This document shows, one piece after another, positions 19,433-30,473 of a stretch of 64,000 nt of DNA. How positions within the stretch are numbered: the stretch's first letter is position 1; every line of letters starts with the position of its first letter. Source of the DNA: Rhynchopus sp. YZ270_cl-10 (lineage: Eukaryota > Euglenozoa > Diplonemea > Diplonemida > Diplonemidae); NCBI GenBank assembly GCA_964035575.1, contig OZ037891.1, positions 1,054,001 to 1,118,000 on the forward strand. The letters run 5' to 3'. The notes under the pieces are model-generated. The model made no database searches, was not told the DNA's origin, and was given only the letters and a program-made list of their open reading frames with translations. Made by a program: the position numbers and the translations under genes.

Positions 19433-20401
19433 ATGCACACCGTAACGCTCTCTCAGCGTAAAAAGAGGAAGAAGGGGACATCCGAGGTCCCCTCCACACA
19501 GCACCACTGCGTCCCCGCGGAGGAAGGGACCACCCTGCGGGGGGCGGAGCTGCGCGCCATCTCGGTGCGGTGTGCACAGAGTGTTGCGGCGGTGATTTGT
19601 GTTGCTGTGGTGCTGTTCGTTTCCCTACCTATCGTGTCCCAATGGTGTGCAACACTACCACGTAGTGCTCCACGCAGAATAGCTACAGCGGCAACATCTA
19701 CACCTACTCAATTGACAGAAATAATCGAAGTAGAACCTACATCGGAGACCTCATCATGCACCCTCCCTCACCTCCAAGATAAATCTGCTTTTTCTCGGGT
19801 TTGTCTCTCCCAATCCCGCACCTCAGCGTGCCTCACAGAACACCCCACAGAGCGCTGTCCATTAGGGGAATGTCTTCTTGGGAAGCTGCGTGAAATTCCT
19901 TTGCACGATGCTGTGTTATCGTTAACACAGAAGGATGTTGTTACAGAACGTTACGACAAATCAGTACAGCTCCAGCATATAGAGGGAACCCGATGGGGGA
20001 AGGTAAGAGGTGATGCGTTGGGTGAGGTTGGGGAGGTGAAAACGGTGATGCGGGAGGTGGTGGAGGGGTTGGGGGGGTACGAACCAGAGGGGGAGGAGGT
20101 GTGGGTGATCCCGGTGGGGGCCGGGTTTGCGCCGATGCGTGCAACAGCGCATACAGTAATATTTTTCCTAGAAGGCAGTGTCTTGCTTGCCGTCTTCAGA
20201 CGTGCCTATGCATTTGAAGTGCCAGATGTCCCATCTGCAACATGGTTCACAGAAGGCCTTCCAAAGGTTCGCCGCAGCGGTAACACCGGAGCTCTATGTG
20301 AGCTCAGCAAAGGGGATGTCCTATTTGTCCCAAAGGGTTACACCTATGCACTTCTCGGGAAAGGAGGAGACCGGGTCTTCGCGGTGAAATCTACCTTTTG
20401 A
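19433..20401 (+). CDS. Single-pass membrane protein with cupin/JmjC-like C-terminal region
   Basis: A single exon of 322 residues from the ATG at 19433. The frame is open further upstream, but that part encodes homopolymer-derived residues and was excluded. Residues 1-48 are basic (SQRKKRKKG). A hydrophobic span at 49-69 (QSVAAVICVAVVLFVSLPIV) is followed by a Cys-containing, Ser/Thr-rich stalk, so a type II orientation with the C-terminus outside or in the lumen is likely. The last 130 residues resemble a double-stranded beta-helix of the JmjC/cupin_8 kind: VWVIPVGAGF, FFLEGSVLLAVFRRA and the family-like strand GDVLFVPKGYTYALLG. The HxD iron-binding pair expected in active hydroxylases is not seen, so it may be inactive, or the fold assignment may be wrong. 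It is 410 bases upstream of the cyclin gene on the same strand. Confidence 0.82.
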   Translation: MHTVTLSQRKKRKKGTSEVPSTQHHCVPAEEGTTLRGAELRAISVRCAQSVAAVICVAVVLFVSLPIVSQWCATLPRSAPRRIATAATSTPTQLTEIIEVEPTSETSSCTLPHLQDKSAFSRVCLSQSRTSACLTEHPTERCPLGECLLGKLREIPLHDAVLSLTQKDVVTERYDKSVQLQHIEGTRWGKVRGDALGEVGEVKTVMREVVEGLGGYEPEGEEVWVIPVGAGFAPMRATAHTVIFFLEGSVLLAVFRRAYAFEVPDVPSATWFTEGLPKVRRSGNTGALCELSKGDVLFVPKGYTYALLGKGGDRVFAVKSTF

Positions 20402-20810
20402 ATTGAGGATTTTTTGGTAAAGGGGGGTAGGAGAAGAGAGGCAGTTTTGCTATAAAAAATGATGTTTATTTTTTTTGAGGGTTTGGGACGTTCAAGAGGG
20501 TTTTGAACGAAGCGAAAATAGTATTTTGTTTTTTTTAGATTTTGTTTCAATTTGAATCCTCCCCCAAAATAATCACCAAAAACCTACAGGCAAATTTTCA
20601 AAAGCAACTTTCTTTTAGCTTTGAAAAAGCAACAAACAACACAACACAAAAAACACACACACACACCCTACCACATCTTCCATTTTTTTGTTTCTTCAAC
20701 AAAAAAAAAAAAAACTTAGCACCGAGGGGAGGCTTTGCAGTCCTCTTGAACACAAAACACACCTTTTTTATATTTTGCTTTTAAGAGCAAAAAAAAGCAA
20801 CTCTTTTATA
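20402..20810. other. Intergenic spacer
   Basis: T- and A-rich with a short AC run (about 20653-20664). No repeat family member is recognised. A poly-T-containing tract ending TTTTAAG at about 20784 lies 27 bases before the next ATG and could be a splice acceptor. Confidence 0.55.
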
Positions 20811-21671
20811 ATGAGCGTCGCATCGCTTTCCGTTTCGCAGGTGTCGTCGTGCAGCAGCAGCGATGTGGATGAGTACTTCAGGGAGTTGGGGCTGAGCAGG
20901 ACTCACTCACATGTTAAGGAGACCCGCAAGCCGGCGTCGTTGAGGGGACCTCTCGCGCCTTTGGTGCTTGATGAGGTGGCGCAGAAGCAGTCGAGCCGGT
21001 CGGAGGTGAAGCTTGTTGCCGAACTTCTTGAGACCATCGCCGCAGCCAACGGCCGTGTCGCTGAGGTGGGCAAGCTCTCCTTCCGCTCTGACTTCGAATG
21101 CGTGACCGCACCCTCCCTCTCGATCACCGCCTACATCAAGCAGCTCTCCCAGCTCTGCAGCACCGTCTGGGCCGCCGTTCTCTCCATGCTCGACCGTGTT
21201 GGACGTTACGCAGGCATGCCATTCACCCCTCTCACCGCACACCGTCTTATCGTTGCCGCATTCGGATTGGTCACCAAGGACCACGCTGACGCAGCAAAGC
21301 AGCTCTCCAAGGTCGCAGGAGTGACCTCTGTTGACCAGAGGAAGATGGAGCAGGGGCTGTTGAAGCTGTTGGAGACTGCGTCGGGAGAGGATGACTGCTC
21401 GTGGGATGCGCTGATCGGTCTCCACGATGCTCCGGCAATCCAGGGTGCGCTTGCAAAGGCAGTGCGTTCCGCGCAGAAGGACCACGCACGCCGTCTCATG
21501 GCACCCCCATCCTCCCCGGTTTACATCCTCCCATCGTACCTCGACTGCCCTTCCTCCGGATGCACCAGCGGAACTGCGTCGTCCCTCTCCGTGACCAGCT
21601 CCCAGGGCTCCAGCACCTCATTCGGCAGAAGATTGACTGAGGCTAAGCTCTTCGCATCGCAGGAGGAGTAG
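20811..21671 (+). CDS. PHO80-like (P/U-type) cyclin
   Basis: A single exon of 286 residues. The ATG at 20811 is the first Met after an AT-rich leader, and upstream codons in this frame are homopolymer-derived. The cyclin box spans about residues 103-190: SITAYIKQLSQLCSTVWAAV, LSMLDRV, then TPLTAHRLIVAAFGLVTKDHAD and the helix start QRKMEQGLLKLLE. This matches the PHO80/CYC2-type pattern (two-helix entry, ALxYLDR-like motif, the N/T-xHRL motif, and a helix ending K-DD/KDHAD). Such cyclins activate a Pho85/CRK-type kinase in phosphate signalling, growth or cell-cycle control. Here the partner is unknown. In the third-helix region the usual acidic pair reads KDHAD. The Ser-rich C-terminus (SSLSVTSSQGSSTSFG) could be phosphorylated. 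Third positions are strongly C/G. Confidence 0.9.
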   Translation: MSVASLSVSQVSSCSSSDVDEYFRELGLSRTHSHVKETRKPASLRGPLAPLVLDEVAQKQSSRSEVKLVAELLETIAAANGRVAEVGKLSFRSDFECVTAPSLSITAYIKQLSQLCSTVWAAVLSMLDRVGRYAGMPFTPLTAHRLIVAAFGLVTKDHADAAKQLSKVAGVTSVDQRKMEQGLLKLLETASGEDDCSWDALIGLHDAPAIQGALAKAVRSAQKDHARRLMAPPSSPVYILPSYLDCPSSGCTSGTASSLSVTSSQGSSTSFGRRLTEAKLFASQEE

Positions 21672-22190
21672 AGAACTCTAAAAAAATCCAAAAAAAAAAA
21701 ATGTGAGAAAAATGTGTATTTTTTTTCCCACCCGGGAAGGGGTAAAAAGGGGTGTAAAGATAAGCGATTGCAAGAAGGAAAGGAGGGAAAAAAAATTTTT
21801 AAGAAGAGAAAAAGAATTTCCCTTTTTGTTGCCTTTCGTAAATTTGACCTCGTTCCCTGTTGTCCTGGGTGGTTTCGCGAAAAAAAAAAAGGTATTTTTT
21901 TTGTCTTTTTTTTTACTTTATTTGAGATGGTGTGGGAACTGGATATTCCTTTTTCTTTCGAAAAAAAAAGAAATGAAATACTACCCGGGTGAGATTCCGG
22001 TAATGTATATCGCCCACAGTTAAATTATTCACCAAAAAAAAAAAAAAGAGTACGAGTCTTTGTAATTTTCTCTCTTTATTTAGTACCCCCCCCCATAACG
22101 ACTGTGAATTTTTTTTGGGGGGGTGGGGAGATGACGTACGTTTCTTCCTCGAGAGTGTACAGTACTTTTTTTTTACCCCCTCCCTCACCC

Positions 22191-22231
22191 AGCGCCTACG
22201 TCCCAGAGGCGTTTGCACTAATCAACTTTCA
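22191..22231 (+). repeat. C-family hairpin
   Basis: AGCGCCTACGTCCCAGAGGC then GTTTGCACT. This is the short form, without the inner ATGAACGG stem. Confidence 0.7.
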
Positions 22232-23451
22232 CTTTTTTATTGATGGGTTGTGTGTCAGAGGAACACTCCCATTTTTTTTCTTTTTCCCTTCTACTGTGTC
22301 ACCCCCACCTCCCATTTCCCCCCTGCCTTATGGTATGGGCAAAACCAGAAGAGATTAGTGAGACACACCCAACAAAAAAAAACACGTTCTCAATACCCTT
22401 TATTTTTCTGCCCAAACCATTCTTGTCTTTGGTAGGTGCAAAGAAGGGTATTTTTTTTTTTTTTTTTTGGAACGCTATCATTTTAGTTTGGCGCTAATTC
22501 AAATGCAGCATCGTCTGTTCAACAAAAAAACAAAATCTCTTCAAAAAAAAATCCCCCTTTTTCCCCTCCTCTGTTTTTGCCATATCGTCGATGCGACGGA
22601 GGTTTCTGATCATCCACTCCACCCCCTTTACCTTCTCTAGCTATCCAAGCACCTTTTTTTAAAAAAATGGACCTCCCCCCCTGATCCTTTCTGCGACGAA
22701 GGCCCGTGTTTTTGGATGCGAGAGTTGGAAAATTCCCCAAAAAAAAAAAATCATCCCCTGAATTTTTGTCTTTATTTGAAAACAAAAAATTGCTTCCTGT
22801 TTGTACTTGGCTTTTTTTTTTTTTTTTTTTCGCTTTTTTCCAAACCCCTTTCTTTTCTCCCCCATCCTTTAGAAAAATTCCCAGAAAAACAAAAAAAAAA
22901 AACAAAAAAAAACAGTTTCTTCCTCGCAGAAGCATATTGGCAATACAGAGACCCTCCCAAGCCCCACCGATTATTTTTTTTTTCTTTCTCGTTATCTCTA
23001 TCTTTCCCGAAACCTCTACGTTTCACTTTGTTTAACCATCTCCCTCAAAAAAACCCCCCCCTCTTTTTCCCCTTTTTTAAAATGGGAATTTCTTCCCCTC
23101 CCCAGAGTTGCACTCTCCCAGCGACTTTAAATACAATTTTAAAAAAATCCCGATTTCTCATATAGGGTATTGTATTTAACCCCTTCTAGTACTGACGTGC
23201 AAAATTTTGTGTGTCAAAAAAAAAAAATATAGCTTTTTTTTTTCCCCATTTTCAATGTGATCGTTGGATGAGTTCCTCTCATGTAAAGGTTACATTTTTT
23301 TTTAAATCCCTTCCCGGGGATCCTACTGACTCCCTCCCTCCCTCCCCCCCCAACCACCACATTTTCCCCATTTTCCCCACCATCACGTTTTCAAGCATCG
23401 GCTTTGTAACCCCTTTAGAATTCCCCATTTCATTTTTTTTTTTTTTTTTTG

Positions 23452-23482
23452 AAGATGTGTGCGCATCAGGCACATTCATCTT
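23452..23482 (+). repeat. A-family hairpin
   Basis: AAGATGTGTGC, loop GCATCAG, GCACATTCATCTT. The ends AAGATG/CATCTT pair exactly. Confidence 0.75.
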
Positions 23483-23970
23483 TGTTTTTCTTTTCTTGCG
23501 TGAAGCAAGATTTTCTCCCCCCCTTTTTTTTTTGGATGTGGATCAGTTTCAAAGTTATCTTTGGTTCTGTAATTGTTGTTGCTTTTTTTTTCAATTTTTT
23601 CTTCCCTAGTCACAAAACATCAACCCAAGCACTTCACCAAACATAATCACAAAAAAAAGGGTATTTTTATGTACAGATCTTTACAGTAAGTTGTAAAGTG
23701 AGTGTCTATACAAAAGAATTTATTTGATCAGCATTTTTTTTTCCCCCTAGCATTTCATGAGCAAAAAAAAAATCATTGTTTCGTACCCCATCTGGAAAAG
23801 TTACTTTACGACTTACAGTGGGAAGTGAACTATTCCTTTCAACTATTTCAACGAATCTGTGTTTGCTTTTTATTTTTTATTTTATTTGCATTTTTCTTCT
23901 CGTTTTGTTTTGGTATATTTGCGTGTCGTCGAGACGCGTGCAATTTCCCAATGCCCATTCTATTACCAAA

Positions 23971-24010
23971 GATGACCAAGCACAGAGGTGCCTTCTTAGA
24001 ATCATCTTTT
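23971..24010 (+). repeat. B-family hairpin, diverged
   Basis: GATGACCAAGCACAGAGGTG then CCTTCTTAGAATCATC. The terminal GATGA/TCATC pair is kept. Confidence 0.6.
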
Positions 24011-24474
24011 TTTTATACCAACCTTTTCATTCAATGTTGCGAAAAGCACTTCCATCTTTTCGCTTTTTTTTTTTTCTTCTTCTTTTAGTTTTGCTCGCAC
24101 CTCCCCCCCACAGAAAAGCGGCGGGCTCAAGGCACCCCCGATTACCCCCTTTTCTTTCACTTCTTCTTTTTTTTTTCCTTCAAAAAAAAAACGTTGCTTT
24201 TTTAAGATGTAGACCTTATCATCTTACAACTTTGGCTCAAAAGTACAATACAGAAAAGGAGTAATGGGGGTTTTTTAGGTTGTTTAGAAACATCATTGCA
24301 AAATGAAAAAAAAGAGAGGTGATGCCCCACACACTTTCCATTCAGATGAACTGGGAAAGGAGGGAGGGGGCAAACCCACCGTTTTTTTTTTTTTCCTTTA
24401 GAGGTGGGGAAATCGATCCGGTACGCTTTTTTTTTTTTTTGTTCTCGTTTTGAACTTTTTATCATTTATTTTGC

Positions 24475-24505
24475 AGATGTGTGTACACGCAAGGCACTGC
24501 ATCTT
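24475..24505 (+). repeat. A-family hairpin
   Basis: AGATGTGTGTACACGCAAGG then CACTGCATCTT. It follows TTATTTTGC-AG. Confidence 0.7.
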
Positions 24506-24571
24506 CCAAAAAAAAAAATTTTTTTTTTCTGTTGTTGACTGTAGGGTACTTTGTGCTTTCACCCGGAGGGC

Positions 24572-24615
24572 TGGCATGGTCAGTCAGAGGTGCCTAGATC
24601 AACTAACTGTTTTTT
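24572..24615 (+). repeat. M-family repeat
   Basis: GGCTGGCATGGTCAGTCAGA then GGTGCCTAGATCAACTAAC. It matches 49651-49703 and 51698-51760 (CTGGCATCGTATGTG..CAGTCGGAGGTG). Confidence 0.6.
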
Positions 24616-24998
24616 GTCATATTGATTCCTTTTTCAGAATCTTGGAGAAGAAAGGCATTTCCGTCTTTGTCTCAAAGTAAAAAAATAAAATAAAATACAA
24701 CGGGGATGAGTGAAGTGGGGTGTGTCTGTTCACGTTACACCTCCCCCATCCCCCCTCGATTTTATTTTTGTCTTGTTGAACCACAAATTAGACTAGCATT
24801 GGTACTCACTTTCTCCTTCCAATTTTTTTGGTATAAAAAAGGGAGCCTTTTTTCCCCCAGTACGGCTGATGCTACTAGAAAAAGCATTTTTAAAAAAAAT
24901 CCGTTTTCCCTCCCTCATTTCTTTAGTACTACAGAGAACACATATAGTCAAGCTTATGACCCCTTCTTCTTCTTCTTCTTTTTTAATTTATTTTTTGT

Positions 24999-25030
24999 GG
25001 TGTTTGCGTCCCAGAGGCGTTTGCACTAAT
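24999..25030 (+). repeat. C-family hairpin
   Basis: TGTTTGCGTCCCAGAGGCGT then TTGCACTAATC, short form. Confidence 0.65.
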
Positions 25031-26049
25031 CACTTTGTTGTTGGGTTTTTTTTTCAATCAAAAGGTTAACTATGCATAGTGTAAATCCTACCTCGTGTAA
25101 GAGAGACGTATTCGTGCTGAGACCCCAAATTCATCTTTCAACATTTTTTTTTTTGAGCTGTAGTTTTTTTTTGCGCAATCAAGTATTCAGCGCGGTGTCA
25201 ACTTTCAAGCGTTTTCTTTAGTAAAGTAAAGCATTGTTAGCAGAAAGAAAGAGGCTCGTGTATTTTTTCCCCACTGAGCCGGATCATTGAGTTATTTATT
25301 TTGTACACGTGCCAGAAAAACGGCATGTTGCTCGGCAAGTATGCACTGTTCTCCTTTGGGTTGTGTAGTGTGTACATCTATGTCGTTCAAGAATACAAAA
25401 AAAATTCAAGGGTTGTACTTTCTGAAAATCTTCGCCAAAAAAAAAAAAAAAGAAAAAATAAAATAAAACGCAGTCGTGGTCCCCCCACATCGCTCTTTCA
25501 AAACAATTTTTTTTCCCCCGTTTTCTCCCCCTCTAACAAAAGGGTGGAGTTGGATTTCCTGCTTTTTTATTTCATTTTTTTTTTTGCTCGCAACATTTTT
25601 ATCAGTTATTTTTTTTTTTCTTCATTTTTTGGCATGGGGGGTGTCTGGAACCACATACATCCCTCCCTAAAAATAGTGATAGACAGTCTTGTAAGGCAGT
25701 CATACTAAACCCACAGCATTCAAAAAATAAAATAAAATAAAAATGAAAAAACGGAAAAAATAAAACGTGAATTCGTGATCTACTTCTTCTCCAGAAACGC
25801 AAAAAGTTTGCTTTTTTTCCGTTGTGAATATTCTCATTCTTTTGAAGACCTGCGCAAGAGGCTGTATTCTTCATTTTCCAAAATCTACTCCCTTTTTTTT
25901 CGTCTCTTTCGAACCGAGCATAGTACTTGAATTTCTTTTCTGAGTTTTGTGTACAAAGTAGAGGTGACACATATTCATTAAGATTGTTTTTGGTATTTTG
26001 TTTGACGAAAAAGAGAACCAATACCTACGTCCAGTCACTATTTTTTTTG

Positions 26050-26085
26050 GATGACTAAGCATAAAAAGGCTTAGTTCATCTTATA
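26050..26085 (+). repeat. B-family hairpin
   Basis: GATGACTAAGC, loop ATAAAAAG, GCTTAGTTCATC, TTATA. The terminal GATGA/TCATC and inner CTAAGC/GCTTAG both pair. Confidence 0.75.
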
Positions 26086-26412
26086 AAATGGTTTCATTTT
26101 TTTTTGTATAGTTGGTTGCCGGAAATCAGTCAAATATCGACCCCTCCCGGGAGTACCAACAATATACCAACCTCTCCTTCCTTGCTTTCATTGGGCATAC
26201 CCCGCAATTCCTTTCTCGATGAACGATTTTTTTTTAAAATTCAAAAAACAAAAATCGTACCACTCGATCGAAACTTTTTTTACCCCCCCCCCCCCCCCTT
26301 CATTATACAGAGTCTACTCCTTCAGGGCTAAGACGAACTACGTCCACACCCTCAGTGCAATGGCGTTCAGTAAAACGTATGGAGTACCATATCCCTGTAT
26401 CCACCTAATCGG

Positions 26413-26448
26413 TTGGGTACTTAGGCGATTGTCGACACAACAACAACA
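26413..26448 (+). repeat. E-family tail
   Basis: TGGGTACTTAGGCGATTGTC then GACACAACAACAAC. This is the 3' third of the E unit only. Confidence 0.6.
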
Positions 26449-27007
26449 AAAAAAGGGGGGGGTTTTTTACCCCCTCTATCTCATCTTTTGAACGCTGAAA
26501 AACTGTAATTCATCAACTAATGTCTGGTATCTTTCATCAAAAAAAAATGCCCTTTGTTTTTCAAAAAAAGAAAAAAACATTGAGCACAAAAGCAAACATA
26601 TCAAAAATATCATAAAAAAACCCATTCAAAAGCGCCTTTTTTTTGCCCCAGAGTGTGCTGCAAAAACTCTATTGTAGGTCTACGTGTCGTATTAAGAAAC
26701 CTTCTGTACATCAAAAAAAAAAATTCGAAGAGTGGATATGCTTTGTACTAAAAAAAACACTGCGTATCTGCGTTCTGAAATGCACCATTTGGGAGGAAAC
26801 AAAAAAATAAACAAAAAAAGACATTAACGACCTTCAATTTAGACAGCGCTCCAGCCCCCTTTGGGGCTCATCCATTAAGAGGGAGTTCTCAAAGCCCCTC
26901 TATCTAACGAAACCCTTACCTTTTTTTTTCCCCGGAAAAAAAAAAATCTATGCTCGCATGCTACATCAATCATTGAGTGCAAAAATTTAAAAAGAAAAAA
27001 CCGTAAA

Positions 27008-27189
27008 CACGGATGCTGCCAGATCTGGCCAGATCTCCAGATCTGGGCCGCCCAGATCTGGCCAGATCTGGGAAAATTTTTTTTTTTTTTGAAAAAAAAA
27101 TTTTTCCCAGACGTCCCAGATCTGGCCAGATCTGGCCAGATCTGGCCACATCTGGGAGATCTGGGACGTCTGGGAAAATTTTTTTTTCC
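27008..27189. repeat. Left sub-terminal AGATCTGG array of the 3-kb element
   Basis: Repeated CCAGATCTGGCCAGATCTGG blocks flank a central GGGAAAATTTTT..AAAAATTTTTCCC inversion. A second inner inversion pairs CCCAGACGTCCCAGATCT with AGATCTGGGACGTCTGGG. The zone can fold into a long cruciform. Confidence 0.8.
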
Positions 27190-28984
27190 AGGTACCCCCA
27201 ATGACATAACGAAGTATCGCTTGAAGTACCGTTCAATATACGTTGCTCGTGTGTGCAAGTTACGAAGTAGGACACACAAGGTATATCAAACGATAAATCA
27301 ATCAGATAAACGTTACATCATTGGAAAATTGTTGGCACCGCCGCCCTGTCTTCGTATTTATTACGTCGACAGGCCAAACAGCGTTGGGCTCAGAAGAAGC
27401 AGTGCAAAACACTGGGGATCAACATGAGAACCAACTCCCAACAACACAGGCTACCGAAGTAGCAGGTGGGGTGTTGCGGGTGTTTGGGGTGAAAGAAAAT
27501 CGATTTTGGTAAGTTACAGCAGAAAATTCTTAAGTTTGCACAATTGAGAAGGGTGTTACCACTGCCTAATATTATTCGTACATGTGAACCGGTAAGGTCG
27601 AGAAGGGTGGACACGGCATACAAGTACAAGTACAAGTAAGACGTACCTTCTACAAAGGCTGAATTCGCAATTCTTAAGGGATTGAATTCAGCCCCCACGT
27701 GGTGTTTTTGAGAAAATCATTCCATGGTATACAACTATGGTTCCCGAAGAATGATTCGCCCCTCCTCGTTCATGCAAACTTAAGAAAATTCTGAAGTAAC
27801 TACAACCTGGCGTGCGGGTACAGATGCATTGCTTTGTTCTTTCCTCAAAGTCATGTGTGATCTCTCGGGTCTGTACTAAAGTCAGTGTTTAGATAAGCAT
27901 CCACTTGACTCGTTCTAACAACCGTTGAAATCTAGAACAAAACAATACACTGCCCCTTCTCACACCAAGCCGCCATGCTTCAAGAGCATGCCCTGGGCAA
28001 AAATTACTGTGACAAAAATTAGTTTTCTGGGGGAACGCAATATTTTCTTGTGCCTAGTCCTCCGCAAGCAGAGGACAGACTTTCCGGATCCCGAAGTCGA
28101 ATTTCTTGCACTAGCTACGCTCCCTGGGTTAAATGGCTATAGCAGTGACTGACTAAGAGTTTCATAATAATTAGGGTGGTCTATGGGGTGGGTTAATGGA
28201 AAAGTTGGTATATAAACCCGACTTTTACGATCGCCACCTGGTTTTGAAATAATTGCACCAGCTCTTCCGTCGGCACTGCTTCGCTGTTATGATGAAGGGT
28301 CGTCGGTTCGGGTACCTGTTAAGAGAAATTGAATGTAAAAGTAGAGACTACAACAAAAAAACAAACAAACAAACAAGAAGCCGCCCCGTACCCCTTAAAC
28401 GTAAAAGTGACATTTTTGTTGACAAAAAAAAAAAAAAGCTAAAAAATAGCGAACATGTCGAAAAGGGAGAAAATCGGGGGGTTAAAAACATACCTTGCAC
28501 TCGGCCCACTCTCCAGGTACAAAGAACATCACTGCACGACAAACCCACTACTACGATAGAAAATAACTATTTTTTACCGAACAGAAAGGTCGTTTTTTTG
28601 ATGAGTGTTTTCTGAGTGCACACTCAGTGGGGACAAAATGCAACACTTACCGAAAAAATTCTCCAATCGGACAAAAACCTTTCTAAACACCCAAAAAAAA
28701 ACACCTCAGTCCACATCCGCTGGGGTCGCGAGATGGAAATATATGGTTTTACAGCTTTTGGGGGGTCTAGCGTGGGTCCCAGATGCATTTTGCAACGGGT
28801 CTGTGTGTGTGCCTCAACCGCTTCACAGTACCCTTTTTTGTAACTGAAAACGACGCATCCTGTACCTAAGTGCACTGAAGCCTTGCTTGCGTCCTCCTTC
28901 GTGGTTTTGGGCGTTCGCATGCGAGAATCATTATCGCATTCTCACATGTAATTCTCGCATCACGGAGAGGATTTTAGCGTTACG

Positions 28985-29760
28985 TGACCACAAAAAAAGT
29001 GCACAAAATTAGTTTGGTCAAAAATCACCTTGCACTTGTGAAGGAATTGCTGAGGAAATCTGAAATATGCGTGTTTTGGTACACAAAAGTGCGTTTTGGG
29101 TGGTTCTGAAGGGTCAAAACACCAAAAAAAAACGTTTTTTTGCATTTTTGGTCACCCAAGGACCCACTATTTTGGTTGATATTTTTTTTTTTCCCTTTGC
29201 GAAAAAATACCCAAAAATCACGGCTATAAAAACGCTAAGGAAAAATCGATTTTCATTTTTTGGGCAGAGAAGTGCGTTTTAGGCGCCCACAGATGGTCAA
29301 AACATCAAAATTTTTGTGTTTTTGGCATCTTTGGACACCCAAGGACCCACTATCAGGGGTGAATTTTTTTTGCCTGAGATTTGCCTTTGCCAGAAATCGA
29401 AGAAAAAAAAATTATGAAGGAAATTGCTAAGAAAAAGTCGAAATTGTGGGCCCCTGTACTGCATATGGCGGTACCAGATCGTCAAAACACCCGACTCTTG
29501 CGTTTTTTTGCACTTTTTGGTACACAAAAACCCTGCTCAGGGGTCAAAATTTTCCCGGAAAAAAAAAATTTTTTTTTTCGAGATTTTTCAAAAATCGACT
29601 TGTCTTTGGTAAAAACCATGAAATTTCGGGTTCGCAAAACCACGTTTTAGACCCCCACAGATGCTCAAAAGTGCCAAATTTTGCTTTAAATGGCCTCAAA
29701 TCGTCGAAATTAGCCCTTTTTAGGGGCGAAAAAAAAAATTCGAGAGTCCCTTTCCCTGGG
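28985..29760. repeat. Degenerate tandem repeat, period about 184 bp
   Basis: The phrase GTGCGTTTT..GGTCAAAACACC.. recurs at about 29089, 29272, 29455 and 29641, each followed about 70 bases later by an ACCC..GGGGT-like block and an AT-rich spacer. Units have diverged strongly, and a partial first unit may start near 28985. It lies just inside the right arm of the 3-kb element. Confidence 0.6.
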
Positions 29761-29794
29761 AGACAATAGCCAGAAATCTGAGGGAAAAAAAAAA

Positions 29795-29979
29795 CTGGCC
29801 AGATTTCCAGATCTGGCCAGATCTGGGGAGTTTTTTTTTTTTTTTGAAAAAAAAAATTTCCCAGATTCCCAGATCTGGCCAGATCTGGCCAGATCTGGAA
29901 ACAAGATCTCCACATCTGGAAAACGAGCCAGATCTGGGAAATTGGCCCCCAAATCTGGCCAGATCTGGCAGCATCCGTG
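29795..29979. repeat. Right sub-terminal AGATCTGG array of the 3-kb element
   Basis: The mirror of the left arm, with the same poly-T/poly-A centre (TTTTTTTGAAAAAAAAAATTTCCC) between AGATCTGGCC blocks, ending GGCAGCATCCGTG. Confidence 0.8.
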
Positions 29980-30040
29980 CGTAAAGACTGATCACCCTTT
30001 TTTTTTTTTCAAATCACTTTTCTCACCCTTTTTGGAGTGT

Positions 30041-30073
30041 CAGTGCCCTGCGTCCCAGAGGCGTTTTGTACTT
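30041..30073 (+). repeat. C-family hairpin
   Basis: AGTGCCCTGCGTCCCAGAGG then CGTTTTGTACTT. It follows GAGTGTC-AG. Confidence 0.65.
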
Positions 30074-30425
30074 CAATTTTTTTTCTCCCCCTTTTTTTGT
30101 GCCCGCCTCTTGTAGGGGAATCGCACAACACTATTGTTTTTTTATCACTATTCACTCCTCTTCTCTCTTTTTCCCCCTTTTTTCAAAGAAAAAAAAGAAA
30201 AAATAGCAACAATAATTATCACCATCCATTTTCCCCATTTTTTTTTAAAAATAACAAACAGGCTTTGACATCGCCATTTTTTTCCTCTTTTCCCCCCCAA
30301 CTTTTTAAGACAACCCCCCTCTCCCCGACACCCCCTTTTTTTCTACTTTTTCTACTTTCTGACAAACCCCCTTTTTTTTTTAACCCTTTCTTTGGTTTTT
30401 AACCTCAATCCCCCCCCTTTTTTTT

Positions 30426-30473
30426 GAAAACTTGGTTGTATTAGTGTAGCCACCCTAGAGTGTGCTCCACTAT
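30426..30473 (-). repeat. G-family repeat in reverse orientation
   Basis: Read on the minus strand it is AGTGGAGCACACTCTAGGGT then GGCTACACTAATACAACC and AAGTTTTCAAAA, identical to 46576-46625. It is one of very few minus-oriented small repeats in the window. Confidence 0.8.

Larger units (their letters stand above)
21672..27001. other. Start of the gene-poor region
   Basis: No gene seen; most open frames here are homopolymer products. It contains C repeats (22191-22231, 24999-25030), A repeats (23452-23482, 24475-24505), B repeats (23971-24010, 26050-26085), an M repeat (24572-24615), an L unit (about 25672-25716, GATAGACAGTC..CATACTAAACC; also near 41908), an N unit (about 26140-26165, AATATCGACCCCTCCCGG; also near 35365) and the tail of an E repeat (26413-26448). 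Confidence 0.6.
27008..29979. mobile_element. 2,972-bp DNA element, CACGG ends, CGTAAA duplication
   Basis: Left end CACGGATGCTGCCAGATCTGG (cut here at 20: CACGGATGCTGCCAGATCTG) is mirrored by the right end ending GGCAGCATCCGTG. CGTAAA lies directly outside both ends (27002-27007, 29980-29985), a perfect 6-bp target duplication. Both sub-terminal zones are arrays of AGATCTGGCC. The interior is less homopolymeric than its surroundings and ends in a degenerate tandem array. Open frames inside are short and none shows a recognisable transposase, so it is either a non-autonomous or a heavily decayed element. The 6-7 bp duplication is unusual. Dada-type elements have such a length, but I cannot assign a superfamily. 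Confidence 0.72.

Noticed and set aside
27190-28900. Possible retroelement remnant in the less homopolymeric interior of the 3-kb element
   Set aside because: Short frames (for example 27925-28152) show no reverse transcriptase, integrase or capsid motif. The inverted ends and CGTAAA duplication explain the region as a DNA element.
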